From Homarus americanus (lineage: Eukaryota; Arthropoda; Malacostraca; Decapoda; Nephropidae): a stretch of DNA of 64,000 nucleotides. Numbering within the stretch: the first letter of the stretch is position 1; each line of letters starts with the position of its first letter. Below, piece by piece: positions 38,475-49,612 of the stretch. Made by a program: the position numbers and the translations under genes. The notes beneath the pieces are model-generated. The model was not told the origin of the DNA. It worked only from the letters and a program-made list of their open reading frames with translations, and ran no database searches. The stretch is from assembly GCF_018991925.1 (NCBI RefSeq), contig NW_024744482.1, forward strand, positions 667,501 through 731,500, written 5' to 3'.

Positions 38475-38515
38475 TTCTAACTTGATAGTATAGTTATTTT
38501 TGTTGTTTGTTTAGA

Positions 38516-38516
<1 letters not shown>

Positions 38517-38612
<96 letters not shown>

Positions 38613-38644
38613 GTATTGTTATTATTATTATTAGTAGTAGTAGT
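38517..38644. repeat. TTA then AGT microsatellite at the CR1-like 5' break
   Basis: About 95 bp of TTA units (38517-38612), a short break, then more TTA and AGT/CGT triplets to 38644. It lies within about 20 bp of the truncated 5' end of the retrotransposon. Confidence 0.97.
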
Positions 38645-39065
38645 CGTAGTAGTATTTTATCAGTCATTTATTTGTTAATATGGTTATTATTATTATTTTA
38701 TTCTGATTTTTTTTCTTATACAAACCAAATTAAAGAGAAAAAAAATATCATATGGATATGAAGTTGTCCATCTTGTGAGTAAATCCTTCCTACCCAGACA
38801 ACAGAACGATGTCTTTGTCTGTGAATCTGTTAATCCAGGTTATATATATACCATTCTTCTCGTCTGTTCAGGGGCCATTTAGTAGGTAAAGGTTGCGTTT
38901 GTTATTGTGTTGACATATCAGATCAACTTCTCGTATAAAAATGAAGATATTTAATTCTGTGAATGCCTCGTAAGTATGTTTGGTAGAGGATTAACTAGAA
39001 GGTTGTCACTAGATTAAATCAGACACGTGTAGTTCAGTTCAGCTTCTTCCTCTTCTTCTGCTTCT

Positions 39066-39066
<1 letters not shown>

Positions 39067-39124
<58 letters not shown>
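39067..39124. repeat. CT microsatellite
   Basis: A pure CT run of 58 bp. Confidence 0.98.
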
Positions 39125-39129
<5 letters not shown>

Positions 39130-39130
<1 letters not shown>

Positions 39131-39980
39131 GCGGTCAGTTGCTAAGTGTGTTTTCGTCTCAGCTCATCAAGTCATGCGGGGCTACACCACTGATCGTCCT
39201 CTGATACCGACTTAATGATGCAATTACCTGGTCTAAGCCTGACTGGTATCTGCTTTGTCGCCCACAACTGGTTCACGGTCATCTAGCATGCAAAAATTCG
39301 GTGGTGTTTTGTAAGTGACCAGAATTCTGTGGTGGTTGTGTAAAATCTTTTGTGTTGGGTTTGTTTGTATCTAGGTACTGAGGTGGTTGTGTAAATGTTT
39401 GTGGTGATGTGTAAACGTTTGTGATGGTTGTTTAAATCATTTGTGGAGTATGTTAAGCTTCCGTTGGCTGACTAAGATGGCGGCGGACGGGCTGCCTGGC
39501 TTCACTTTCCTCTGTTGTATACTGTCGCCTCCAGCCAATCAACCTCCTTGGGTGTAACCGACCGTGTCATGTGATCTTTGGCTAAAATGGACCTAAGTCG
39601 ACTGAGTTAAGCTGTGGAAAGGTATATGCGTTACGTTACCACTACCTGCCTGATTCATTCATTCACTTCGTATCGAGGAAATAAAGACGTTTTGAGATTT
39701 GCAGGAGACAGGGAGTATAACTGGCCACTGATAGGAGGAAACAGACTAGGAATGAAGATACAAGGACCTAAATGTATACTGTACGTTGTGACCTTGTTTA
39801 TAAGACTGTCCTGTTCGTGTTTGTTCCTCGTACAGGTTATTAAAGCTGTCTTGGTTGGCACAGCTGTATAGTGTAAATATTTTCTTTTAATTTTTACGAA
39901 GGATTTTGAAAAATTCCTTCATGGTGAAATGTCAAATGTGTTTCCCTGACTTTGTGTTTCCTTTCCTACCATATAACCAT
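39130..39980. other. Unique DNA, no gene seen
   Basis: Loose TTTGTGGTGGTTGTGTAAA-like words recur at 39300-39440. Two opposed small frames at 39614-39871 overlap each other and show no domain. Confidence 0.5.
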
Positions 39981-39986
39981 TTAGAC

Positions 39987-40095
39987 TAGGTTAGGTTAGG
40001 TTAGGAGTAGACTGTAGGTTAGGTTAGGGGATAGACTAGGTTAGATTAGCGGTAGACCAAGTTAGTTTAGGGATATATTATGTTAGGTTTGGTTA
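39987..40095 (+). repeat. GGTTA telomere-like tract
   Basis: Several GGTTAGGTTAGG clusters interleaved with GATAGACTAGG words (about 20-25 bp larger unit). Confidence 0.85.
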
Positions 40096-40228
40096 GTTTA
40101 CGTGTCTGGTTGCAGGGTTTGAGTGAGGCCTAAAGTGTGTTGCCTCCGTCACAGAACTGGTCGTAAATGTGGGGAAGCTGCCGTACCTTGTTTACCAAGA
40201 AGACATGCATGAATTAAAATTGTTTGCT

Positions 40229-40398
40229 TGTTGTTGTTGTACCTAGGATGAAGTTGTGTTTTTGTGAGTTATTTCCTTGAGTTGTGTTTAATTGTTGTTG
40301 TTGTTGTTGTTGTACCTAGGATGAAGTTGTGTTTTTGTGAGTTATTTCCTTGAGTTGTGTTTAATTGTTGTTGTTGTTGTACCTAGGATGAATTTATA
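40229..40398 (+). repeat. Tandem ~70 bp repeat containing GTT runs
   Basis: ACCTAGGATGAA occurs at 40241, 40314 and 40381. Spacing of 73 and 67 bp differs by exactly two GTT triplets, so the internal GTT run varies in length between copies. Confidence 0.92.
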
Positions 40399-40640
40399 AT
40401 TTTCCTAGTGATTTCCTTCGTCATTTGGCCACTGAGAATGAAGGCATTAAGTGCTTCAACTACCAGGGATATTAACGACCGACCGCAAGACTTGATATTT
40501 TACAACAGACAATTTATAAATATTTGAGAAATTCTGATGTTATGTTTTTATCGATTATTAATGAATATTGTCGGTTCACTGAGAGAGAAAGTATTTATAC
40601 ACTATGTTAACATCTGATGTTGTTCTTTTAGTTTGTTTGG

Positions 40641-40808
40641 TGCTTCAACGGCCAGCATTATTAAGCCCTGTTCACTAAGCGTTAATTTCTAATGCTTCAA
40701 CGGCCAGCATTATTAAGCCCTGTTCACTAAGCTTTAATTTCTAATGCTTCAACGGCCAGCATTATTAAGCTCCGTCCACTAAGCTTTAATGTCTAATGCT
40801 TCAACGAC
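40641..40808 (+). repeat. 52-bp tandem repeat
   Basis: Units start TGCTTCAACG at 40641, 40693, 40745 and 40797, giving three full copies and a partial fourth, with 0-4 differences each. A related phrase (GTGCTTCAACTACC) lies at about 40451. Confidence 0.95.
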
Positions 40809-40839
40809 ATACTGAAAGATGAGGTCATGGTGATGATCA

Positions 40840-41274
40840 GAGAGAGTTGAGAGGGTAGTGTACTGAACGCCTCTTGATATGTGATGTAAGAGAGGGAGAG
40901 AATAGTCACTCATGTCCTCTCTGTACTCTCATTAGGGGTCTTCGTTGTGTAGCAGTTAAAGAAGACCAGGCAGGGGAAGCATAGGTGAGCCTAGGAAGTA
41001 TGAATGTTATGTAAAGATTCAAGAGCTCAGACGCGAGAACTTCGAGGGACTTGAAACGACGGAGGAGGTGGAGATGAAAGCTGGTAGATTTGACGGTTGA
41101 ACTGACATGTGTTTCCCAGTTCAGTTTCCTATGTATATTGGCGCCGAGAAGCTTGAAGTGTGTTGTGATCCAGTATGATGGAGGAAGGTGAAACATTGTC
41201 GAAGGAGACGTCAATTTACATACCCATTTGTAAGTTTCCATGTGTATGTGTGTGTGTTGAAGCACCTGAAGCAC
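40840..41274 (-). pseudogene. Jockey/CR1-type reverse transcriptase fragment, frameshifted
   Basis: The minus frame 41274-40906 carries the post-catalytic RT region: LLGANIHRKLNWETHVSST, HLHLLRRFKSLEV, then LYITFILPRLTYASPAWSS and LTATQRRPLMRVQR, the connection/thumb block of jockey/CR1-superfamily ORF2. The frame is lost near 40915. Homology seems to resume in another frame as ILSLSYITYQEAFSTL, matching the family's IILGP-Y-TY-EAL-TL block, to about 40840. The copy is therefore truncated at both ends and broken by at least one frameshift. The next part of such a protein would look like the tail found at 8105-8310, so both may come from one family. Confidence 0.82.
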
Positions 41275-41612
41275 CTGCCAGTATAGGAGGAACGTGCAGG
41301 AGGTGTAGAAGAAGAAGGAGGAGGCAGGAGAGAAGGAGGCTGTGTGGGGATGAAACTCTCAACCCTGAACTTTCGCAATGTACAATTAATCTATCAGGAG
41401 CTGTATAACTCTACCCCAAGATACAATTACCTGTCTGCTTATTTTTTCCCATTTTTTATTTTTATTTTTCGCCGACGTTAGAAAACTTTACATTGTGTCC
41501 TCCCTATTATTTTTTTTTAATAGATACATAACTTAATGGTATAATGATGTACAGGGACGGAAGGGGCCTGTATAATAGGGGAGAGGTTTAGTTATTTTAT
41601 TTATACTGCAGT

Positions 41613-41645
41613 GTGTGTGTGGGGGGGGAGGGGGGGGAGGGGGGT
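41613..41645 (+). repeat. G-rich run
   Basis: GGGGGGGGAGGGGGGGAGGGGGG follows a short GT run. Confidence 0.9.
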
Positions 41646-41649
41646 ATCT

Positions 41650-41990
41650 GTTTTTATATATGATTTTATTTTTCATTTTCTCCATCAATTTTTCTTTTTA
41701 TTCGAAATTTTACTTTTTTTTCGTCTCTTCTCTTTTTTCTTCGTCCTTCTTTGACTTACTTTATTCCTTCCTTACTATTGTCTTATCACTCTTCTTATTT
41801 TTTGTTCCTTCTTTCTTCCTCTTTGACTTCTTTGGTAGAAGGAGTATGAAGAATAGCAATATTATCTGGAAATAGAACGAAAATAAAAAAAAAATGAGGA
41901 AAAAGATACAAATCGTAAAGAATAACTAGGAATAAACGAAAGAAAAATGACAATGAAGAGAGATGGAACTGAATGTCGTGTACCAAAAAT
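41650..41990. other. T-rich then A-rich low-complexity DNA
   Basis: A T-rich stretch (41650-41835) passes into an A-rich one (41870-41960). The Phe/Leu/Ser frames are compositional. Confidence 0.6.
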
Positions 41991-41999
41991 GTGCATGTG

Positions 42000-42360
42000 G
42001 AATCAGACGCTAATTGTGGTAGGAAAGCAATCAGATCACATTGTGGGTGACATATGGTGTAATCAGATGTAATAGTAGTAGAAAGGCAATCAGATCTTTT
42101 GGGGGGATGACAAATGGTGCAATCAGTTGTAATAAGTTTAGAAAGACAATCAGATCTTCCTTGTGGGTAACAAATGGTTCAATCAGATGTAATAGTGGTA
42201 GAAAGGCAATCTGATCTCCCTGTGGATTAGAAATTGTGTAATCAGATGTAATTATTTTAGAAAAACTAACCGATCTACAGATGTAAAGTAACGCAATCAG
42301 AAGTAGTGTAATAACTATTGAAAAAAGAATCAGATCTTATGGATTAAAATATATACAATC
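42000..42360 (+). repeat. Diverged 60-bp satellite, about six units
   Basis: AATCAG heads units at 42001, 42061, 42121, 42181 and 42240, with a sixth near 42296. Each unit has the plan AATCAGATGTAATAGT-GTAGAAAGGCAATCAGATC-TGTGGGTGACAAATGGT. Copies are 70-85 percent alike by eye, yet the 60-bp register is nearly exact. Confidence 0.92.
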
Positions 42361-42777
42361 GAAAGTATGAATAATAATAAAAAAAAAAAACAGATGGAAT
42401 TATTTATCTTTATTACCGAAGAAAAAGTTTGTAATTCCGTTCAGTGAGACAGAAATGACATGTCGGTGATTATGAATTACTTAAATACCTCCAGAAGTAA
42501 TAATACTCAGGATAGAATTAAAACTTCAGGTAATATTAAGAAATTTGGTACGACGATGTGGTTGTTCGTACGAGTAAAGACACCAGCGAATGGCCAAACT
42601 AAAAGACCAAAATTCCAAACAACAGGCTAGAGAGAGACTTAAATAAAAAGAAATAATAATACAGAAAGACAGAAGATAATGGTCGAGTGTGTAAAATGAC
42701 TAGATTGTCTTAAATTATTGCCACATACCCGAGGGAGAAAAGCTACAGTGTATTATTTTGGATAATATTCTCTAAAA

Positions 42778-42848
42778 GTTTCGAGCCAAGTTTCGGGTCA
42801 AGGTTTCGGGTCAAGGTTTCGAATCATCTTAGTTTCGGGTCTTAGTTT
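42778..42848 (+). repeat. GTTTCGGGTCAAG short tandem repeat
   Basis: Four to five units of 14-18 bp built on GTTTCGGGTC. Confidence 0.85.
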
Positions 42849-43044
42849 CATTTATTACATTATTTATTGATTAGTTTCAGGTCATAATGGTTAATGTGCT
42901 GTTCTGTGATACTGTATTGGAGGATTGCTTCGCTTAGTGGAGGCATAATTCCAGGTTAGGGTTTGGCGTCTTGTGGATCGTCTCACGTGCGTGTTCCTGG
43001 CAGACTCTGTTCCTCCCGGTGGTGTTGGAGTCAAGCTGTCGCAC

Positions 43045-43145
43045 GCTCCTCCTCCTCCTTCTCCTCCTTCCCTTACTCCTACAGTACTCCTCCTCCTCTA
43101 CCTCTTCCTCCTCCTCTTTTTTCCTCAATTCTTCCTCTTGGTCCT
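43045..43145. repeat. CTC/CTT pyrimidine tract
   Basis: CTCCTCCTCCTTCTCC-type triplets with breaks. The Ser/Leu/Pro frames on plus and Glu/Lys/Arg frame on minus are artefacts. Confidence 0.85.
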
Positions 43146-43285
43146 CCAAACAAAGTGTCTTCGCGTATATTTTACTTTCGGGTGTTTCTATAATGATTCT
43201 TGTAACGTTAGAGGGAGTTCTTCGTTTATAATGTCTTGGTATGGGGTCGTGAATTAGTAGTATATAGAGCAGTGAGTGTCAGAAG

Positions 43286-43313
43286 GTGTGTGTGTGTGTG
43301 TGTGTGTGTGTGT
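43286..43313. repeat. GT microsatellite
   Basis: A pure GT run of 28 bp. Confidence 0.95.
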
Positions 43314-43319
43314 CACCCT

Positions 43320-44390
43320 CCACCTCCCATCTTTGCCTCCTGATGTCTGGTTATGATAGCGCCTCGATTCATTATTCTGCTCTACCTTCTATCTTTTACT
43401 TTCCAGTTTACTCTGTTATATAACTTGTTTTCTGCTTCATTGTATCATCATAAGAGGGAGGAGTGAGCGTGTCTCTCGCCTACTGTGTGTGTGTCTAGGA
43501 ACACGTTCTGATGTAGAGTTTATCTCCCAAGGCATTTCGTATCTGGAGTCATCGGACCAACTCAGTCGTTCTTGCTTCAGTTTTTACTCCAACTCCCTGA
43601 CCTTTTGGCTCAACTGTAGGTGAAAATAAGATAAATATTACCAAGATGTTAACAAGGCAACGGGGCAGATAAGGACCACACCTTTGGCTATGATTGATAA
43701 GCCAGGTTTTGCACTCTTTAGCTACTCTTTAACGGCCGTAGTTGTCTCAAGCTATTGATTTAGATTAATCTAGTATTGATATACGAGTTTTACCATCACC
43801 TGCCGGACTGATGGTCAGATAGCCAGGTTCAGGGAGGTGTTGGATCCAGTTAGACGGAGTGTGGCCTCAGCCGTGGCGATAACATCCAGCACAGTGATCA
43901 CCAGTTTCAACGAGGCGCCAAGACCTATATTATTGACTTGCCCTCAGCTGAACCTCTCAGTGGCCTCTCACACACACACACACACACACACACACTAGGT
44001 GAACCTTCCTCGAACACTTGACCTTTCCATACTGAGGTCTTCATACTCGTAGCAATACTTGAAATAAACGTGAAATATGATAATTAAATCCTTCCGTTGT
44101 GTCTCCTTCAAACAGGTGATTCTAAGTGAGAGAAACACGAATGATGGTCAGAGGCATTAACCAGGTGTGAGGAATGAGTGTAATTTCACCCTCAGTAATG
44201 TGTTATGATCTGTTATCTGTCGCACCTGAGTTCACGATGATTACGTGGTGTCTGCTTTGACACCTGAGATTGTGTCGATGATCAGCCGCTGAAGTGATTT
44301 GTGTTCCGAAATTTATAATCTGTTGAGGGAAGGGTCGTGCTGTGGTCAGTAATTTTTAGTGTAAAATGACAGAGGAGACAAAATGGAAAG
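43320..44390. other. Unique DNA, no gene seen
   Basis: More GC-rich than average. A CA run lies at 43969-43995. A plus frame around 43795-43930 stays open but has no recognisable domain. Confidence 0.5.
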
Positions 44391-44544
<154 letters not shown>

Positions 44545-44599
44545 ATCCACGGCAATATATATTAGTATATTGCAGTGGATATTAGCCAACGCAGCAAAG

Positions 44600-46460
44600 T
44601 AAGATCACATTAACCCTGCCTTTCACGAGACTGAATCCATGGGTGTGTGTGTGTGTACAATACCATCACTCTTAACAGATCACTACCCTACGCCCTGAGA
44701 TATAATCCCATTGTTCCTTGAATTACCAACTGATGTTTAGAGGAAAATAATCACAGTTCAGGCACCAAAGATTTACTCCTTTAAGACAAGTTTCTGAAAT
44801 TGATATTAATGGAGTAGAATGAAGTCGTCTCAAAAACTGGCTCATATCAATCTGAGTCAGTTGATGGCGATTGCATAAACATACAGAGTTTTTACCGTCC
44901 TTGGTGTAGTGATACTGTGGGGGCTCTGGAGGGTTGTGCGTCATTGCGTCCAAAAAAAAAAAAAAGTGATATCAAAGTCTGGATCAACGAGAAGTCCTTT
45001 TATGTCTGCTTAGTAACCCAATGTTTATTTTTTTTCTCGAAGTGAATTTCAGATTATTAATATATCTTCGTAAAGAGAAAGTTTCTTATAATTTTGATGT
45101 GAGGAATTCTGAAGTTAGTAATGTTATCATTTTGGGGGGAATTTATTAAGGTGGTTATCAACGGATCTGTCAATAGTTAACGAAAATTAGTGATTTCTAT
45201 CTGGTAAATATATGAGGTATTTTTTTCAGAATTAAACGCTAATTACCACTAGAATTTATGGAAAATTTCTGATAATGATAAACGCTACAATTACTGAATT
45301 TTGTTTGTCTTGGTAATAAAGCCATTTTTTTTTATTAAACACTACTCACCAAAGAAGTTAATATCTTTGAGAATGTAAACATCCAGAGTATAAGACATCA
45401 TACATTATCTCTCCCATAGTGTGTGTTATGGGTGGTCAGTGAGTCACAAGATCGGTTACACAAACAAACCAAACAGTCCGTGGAATTTTCATTAATTAGT
45501 AAACATAAGTTGAATTCAGGCCTAATGGTGCCTATAAAGGTATTCCATATCGTTACAGAGACTATTCCTTTGAAATTGTCTCCCTGAATGTATGCAATAT
45601 TGAACCAACTAAGGCACACGGGCATCAAATAATACAGCAGTTTCTTGCAATAACTAACCAATCTTGCAATGCATCTTGGCAAAATTAGCCCACTGAAGGT
45701 GTGCATTAAAGCCTCAGCGCAAGGAACATCAAATATTCCTACTGCCCAGTCCCATTAATGATCTGTAATTACCTATTGCTAATTATTATATTTGACAATT
45801 ATACGACTCGGCGGACGCACACATTTTCCACAGGGTGCGTGCGGTGTGGGGACGTGCGGCGCATAAACAAAACAAGCGGTGAATGTAATTGAAAGTTGCT
45901 GCATAATTGGTCGAATCACGCTGGGTGTTACAGATACCATCATGACAAATTAGGATAAAAAAAGACCAAGAGAAAGAAAGAGGAAGAGACTTAGATGGTA
46001 ATGATGGGCATAAAGCAATGACAGAATGAGAAAAAATACAGAAGAAAAGAGAGATATTTGAATAATGGGTAATGTACGGAGACCAGAATATGTGAATAAA
46101 ACGAAATATATAGACGCAAGGGAAGTATATTGAGGAAACGAAATATATAGACGGAATTACAGTATTATATAGAGAAAAAGGAAAATTTATGAAAAGTAGA
46201 ATTTATGAAAACTAAGAAAATATATGACGAAAAAACTAAAGTAAGAAGAAAGCATAAAATATTAAACATCAAGAATGATGAAAAGAATAAGAGCAAAATC
46301 TTAAAAGGAAAATATAAATGAAAAATGAAGGAAATTAAGAAAAAAAAAGAAAATATCTAAGTAGGAAGACATAAACCTTCTCATTAACTTATCTAAATTG
46401 TCTTGATTAAAGTCGAGAACAAGGTCTGTGTTTTTGAAGTTATCTTAAGCGAAAGATAAT
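44600..46460. other. Unique DNA with two small unassigned minus frames
   Basis: Minus frames of 76 codons (44953-44723) and 102 codons (45706-45398) are not low complexity and both contain VCLCNR. I do not recognise either, and no splice or promoter evidence supports a gene. An A-rich, GAAA/GAAAT-dense stretch lies at 45960-46370. Confidence 0.4.
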
Positions 46461-46467
46461 ATTCTTT

Positions 46468-46846
46468 TAACCATTTGAGTATAATGACAACTCCTTGAGT
46501 ATGATGGCAGTCCTTGCATGTAATGGCCTAAACCCTGAATATGATGGTAACCCCTTGAGTATGATAGCTTAAATCCTTGAGTATGATGATTTTAACCCTC
46601 GAGTATAATGGTTTAAACCCCTGAGTATGATGACTTAAACCCCTGAGTACGATAACCCCATGTGTACAATACCACCGTAATCTTGAAAGATGTCATTGTA
46701 TTCAAATTGTTAAAACATCGATTGCACTCAAGGGATCAAATCACTGTACTCAAGGGGGGTAATCATACTCAAGAGCTTACGCTAATCATAAGGAATGGAC
46801 TAATTCATTATACCCAGAGAATTTTGCATATACTTGAAGTGGTTAA
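46468..46846. mobile_element. Fold-back-like element of CTCAAGGGGTTAA subrepeats
   Basis: The left half (46468-46660) is about nine units of 20-24 bp in one orientation (CCCTTGAGTATGATGGTTTA and similar). After a short centre, the right half (about 46688-46846) carries diverged units in the opposite orientation (TGTACTCAAGGGGGG, ATACTCAAGAGC, and so on). This head-to-head layout of short subrepeats is what fold-back elements show. It is equally compatible with an inverted minisatellite. No coding sequence lies between. Confidence 0.6.
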
Positions 46847-47271
46847 ACTTAAGGACATGAATATTTGAGTATGCAAACGAAAACATTCATTACGGTATAT
46901 ACTTTTATTTACGACACAATTGCTTTTATTTGCAGTGTAATATTTTAGCCATGAAATTATATTCGCTTCGAGATTTCAGTGATCAGTTGTATTGGTCATG
47001 ACAAAATTAATTTCAGCTGGAACTTCATTAATATTCCTGAGATTAACTTCCCATTAGGCTCTCTCTCAATGTGTCTTAAGCTGTTCATTACATGGTCTTA
47101 TCTTAATGGTAAAATTGTGAATGTGTTTTCTTGTTATTTGTGTCATAGGATTAAATAAAGATAATGCCTTTTGATATTTGCTTTTACTACTATTTTTTTT
47201 TTAACGTGGCCTCAATCGTCCCCCCTATAGCCACACCTTCGCCATCATTTTATTATCTTAAAATTAACTAT

Positions 47272-47322
47272 CCTACTACTACTACCACTACTACTACTAC
47301 TGCTACTACTACTACTACTACC

Positions 47323-47406
<84 letters not shown>
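47272..47406. repeat. ACT then AAT trinucleotide array
   Basis: ACT triplets (47272-47321) switch sharply to AAT triplets (47323-47406). Confidence 0.98.
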
Positions 47407-47409
47407 TTA

Positions 47410-48800
47410 CGAATTATTCCTGAGACTGTTGTACAAATACCATTGGATCTCACTATTCACTGCACTTAATAGTTTAACACTGATTAAAAGGTTGTGAGTT
47501 AACAAAGAAGACTTGACATATAGACAAATGTTGTTTAAGAAATTTAATATAATTTTTGTTTGTTTTATTTAATGCGTGTTCATGTTAATCCCTTTAGTGT
47601 TTTATTTTATTATGGGTTTAACTGGTCTAAACTACACTCTACGGACACCATTGCTGAGTGATTAATGACCTACTCACTTACTTTAATTAGTTTAGGTTAG
47701 GTTAGGTTAGGTTGTATTAAGATGAACCTGAACGTATAATTGATAATAGTAACCGACATGAGATGCTCATCTGGTAACTAATAAAATCTACGCTTCCTGC
47801 ATCTTGCGAGTTATATAATTGGTCTTTTTTATTCCTCTGTATTAAGTGGAGCGTGATTACAACTTGAGTGAGAAATGCCAAGCAGTGGGCATCGGAGTCT
47901 GTGCTTCCTGAACCCTATCAAATACGCAGTTGCTTGAGGTTTGATTAAAAGAAATGCAATTTGTAGCGAAATCAGAAATTCCTCGTTCTCAGTTTTTCAC
48001 GCCGAGTTACGTGAACCATATCAAATTATTTATTGATAAAAAAGGAACCTGGGAAGATTGAAATCAGTGATCCATATCAGATATAGAGTTGCTCGTGTTT
48101 TTCTTTTTATTATTTCAAGCAACGTTATTAACACCGGAAACGGGTAAGTCACAATGAATTAGGATCGATGGGTTGAAACAGCGGAGGTCAGTGTCGGCAG
48201 CCCTGGTGTATACCACCGCCGAGTGTCACGCAAGATTAGACAACGTGCTTTCCTGCTCGGCTGCTGGATGTACTATAAAGTTTACTCCTTTGATATAACG
48301 TTTCCTCAGTTTTATAACAGAACATACATATTTTTTTTTATATCTTTATACAAACTACTGGATGGATTATGTTACAATATGCGTTGTTTAGACTTATAAA
48401 AAGATCTACGATATATTAAAAAAAAAAAAGATTGCCTTAAACTAGTGAGAAATCATAAAACAATAATACAAATATATATTAGTTGAAACTTTTAAAAAAC
48501 TACAGATGAATGTTATAAAATATAGCATAAATTTATAGAAAAACAGATATAGTTAAATATAATTGTTTTAAACTGAAAAAATAATACAAAAATTCAGTCT
48601 TAAGCTATTTTATAACTAAATTTAGTTATCCTATTTAGCTAAGCCAAATATATCTTGGCATATCGTATTTTAAGTATATTTACCCTGCTTCTAGATGTGT
48701 TTGAATACGAATTATCACAACCATGGTAATAGTGGTATAACACAACATATAAAATAATGCCATCACATGCAAGCAATACAGTAGCGGTCATGTAATTATC
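47410..48800. other. AT-rich unique DNA, no gene seen
   Basis: A GGTTA x4 tract lies at 47695-47713. Two diverged copies of a phrase (CCCTATCAAATACGCAGTTGCTTGAG at 47913 and CCATATCAGATATAGAGTTGCTCGTG at 48071) sit about 158 bp apart. Confidence 0.5.
47695..47713 (+). repeat. GGTTA telomere-like tract
   Basis: Four consecutive GGTTA units. Confidence 0.9.
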
Positions 48801-48804
48801 TACC

Positions 48805-48807
<3 letters not shown>

Positions 48808-48864
<57 letters not shown>
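48808..48864. repeat. CA microsatellite
   Basis: A pure CA run of about 57 bp followed by a short AAATA run. Confidence 0.98.
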
Positions 48865-48866
<2 letters not shown>

Positions 48867-49111
48867 TAAAATAAAATAAAAAATCCCACTAAACGGTAAA
48901 TACACTTTATGTGCCAGCGAGCGTAGTCTGACCAGGTAGGATGGCCAGGTTAGGATGGCCAGGTAAACATCAGATTTTCATTATTTTCATTTTTTTTTAA
49001 AGTTTAATAGACACATTGGTGGTGTTTATGGGAGGAGCGAACCATAAACTCACTGATAACAACTTCTAATTACAACGTGGTTAATAATGCGGTTTATATT
49101 ATACAGATTTG

Positions 49112-49310
49112 TCGTGGGGGGTGGAAGAGGGATAGGGGAGGGAGTAGGGGAGGGGGTAGAGAGGATAGGGAAGGGGTAGAAGGGCGTAGGGGAGGGGTAG
49201 AGGAACGGAGGGTGTGTGGAAGGACAGAGGAGGTAGGGGGAGGGATCGAGGGGGATAGGGGAGGGGGAAAAGAGGGATAGGGAGGGGTAGAGGGGCCGAG
49301 AGATAGGTCA
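49112..49310 (+). repeat. G-rich GGGGATAGG degenerate minisatellite
   Basis: GGATAGGGGAGGG, GTAGGGGAGGGGGTAGAG and similar words repeat over 200 bp, with strong quadruplex potential on the plus strand. The Gly/Arg/Glu-rich frame is a shadow. Confidence 0.88.
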
Positions 49311-49436
49311 GGGTGTGGTTGTTAGACTGTGGGGTTCTTGTTTACAGAGGCGGGCGTTGTTTCTCCTAGGGTGGAAATTATCACACGACAGTAATTGTGT
49401 GATTACGATCTTACTGGTGGACCGCCAAGCATGTGG

Positions 49437-49438
<2 letters not shown>

Positions 49439-49468
<30 letters not shown>

Positions 49469-49489
49469 GTACACACACACACACACACA
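49439..49489. repeat. CT then CA microsatellite
   Basis: A CT run (49439-49466) then a CA run (49472-49489). Confidence 0.95.
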
Positions 49490-49612
49490 GTCAGGTTCTT
49501 GAGCCTCATAGTGTACAACGGTAAGCTTTAATAGTGTGTCCAGGCGGGGTGAACCAGCCTTTCGGGTCTCTTGCCTATCTGCTTGTATTACACGCCAAAG
49601 ATTTCATCACAC

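Larger units (their letters stand above)
37657..38500 (-). mobile_element. CR1-like non-LTR retrotransposon, 3' part
   Basis: On the minus strand an open frame of 248 codons (38474-37728) encodes the C-terminal part of a reverse transcriptase. It starts just after the catalytic region: FFEWSEKWQMKFNVDKCKV is the conserved block downstream of the YADD/FADD box. The thumb region follows (VRPHLDYAVQFWSPYY, LERIQRRMTRLIPG), then YRDRLKHLNLHSLERRRARG and the terminal DEWNKLP...FKHRLD block. No stop or frameshift interrupts it, so the copy is fairly young. The frame stays open a few codons above 38474. After the stop comes a short 3' UTR with GGCCCATA/GGCCCGC words, then three 8-bp tail units (37657-37680). 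The endonuclease and most of the RT are absent, which is typical 5' truncation. Confidence 0.92.
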
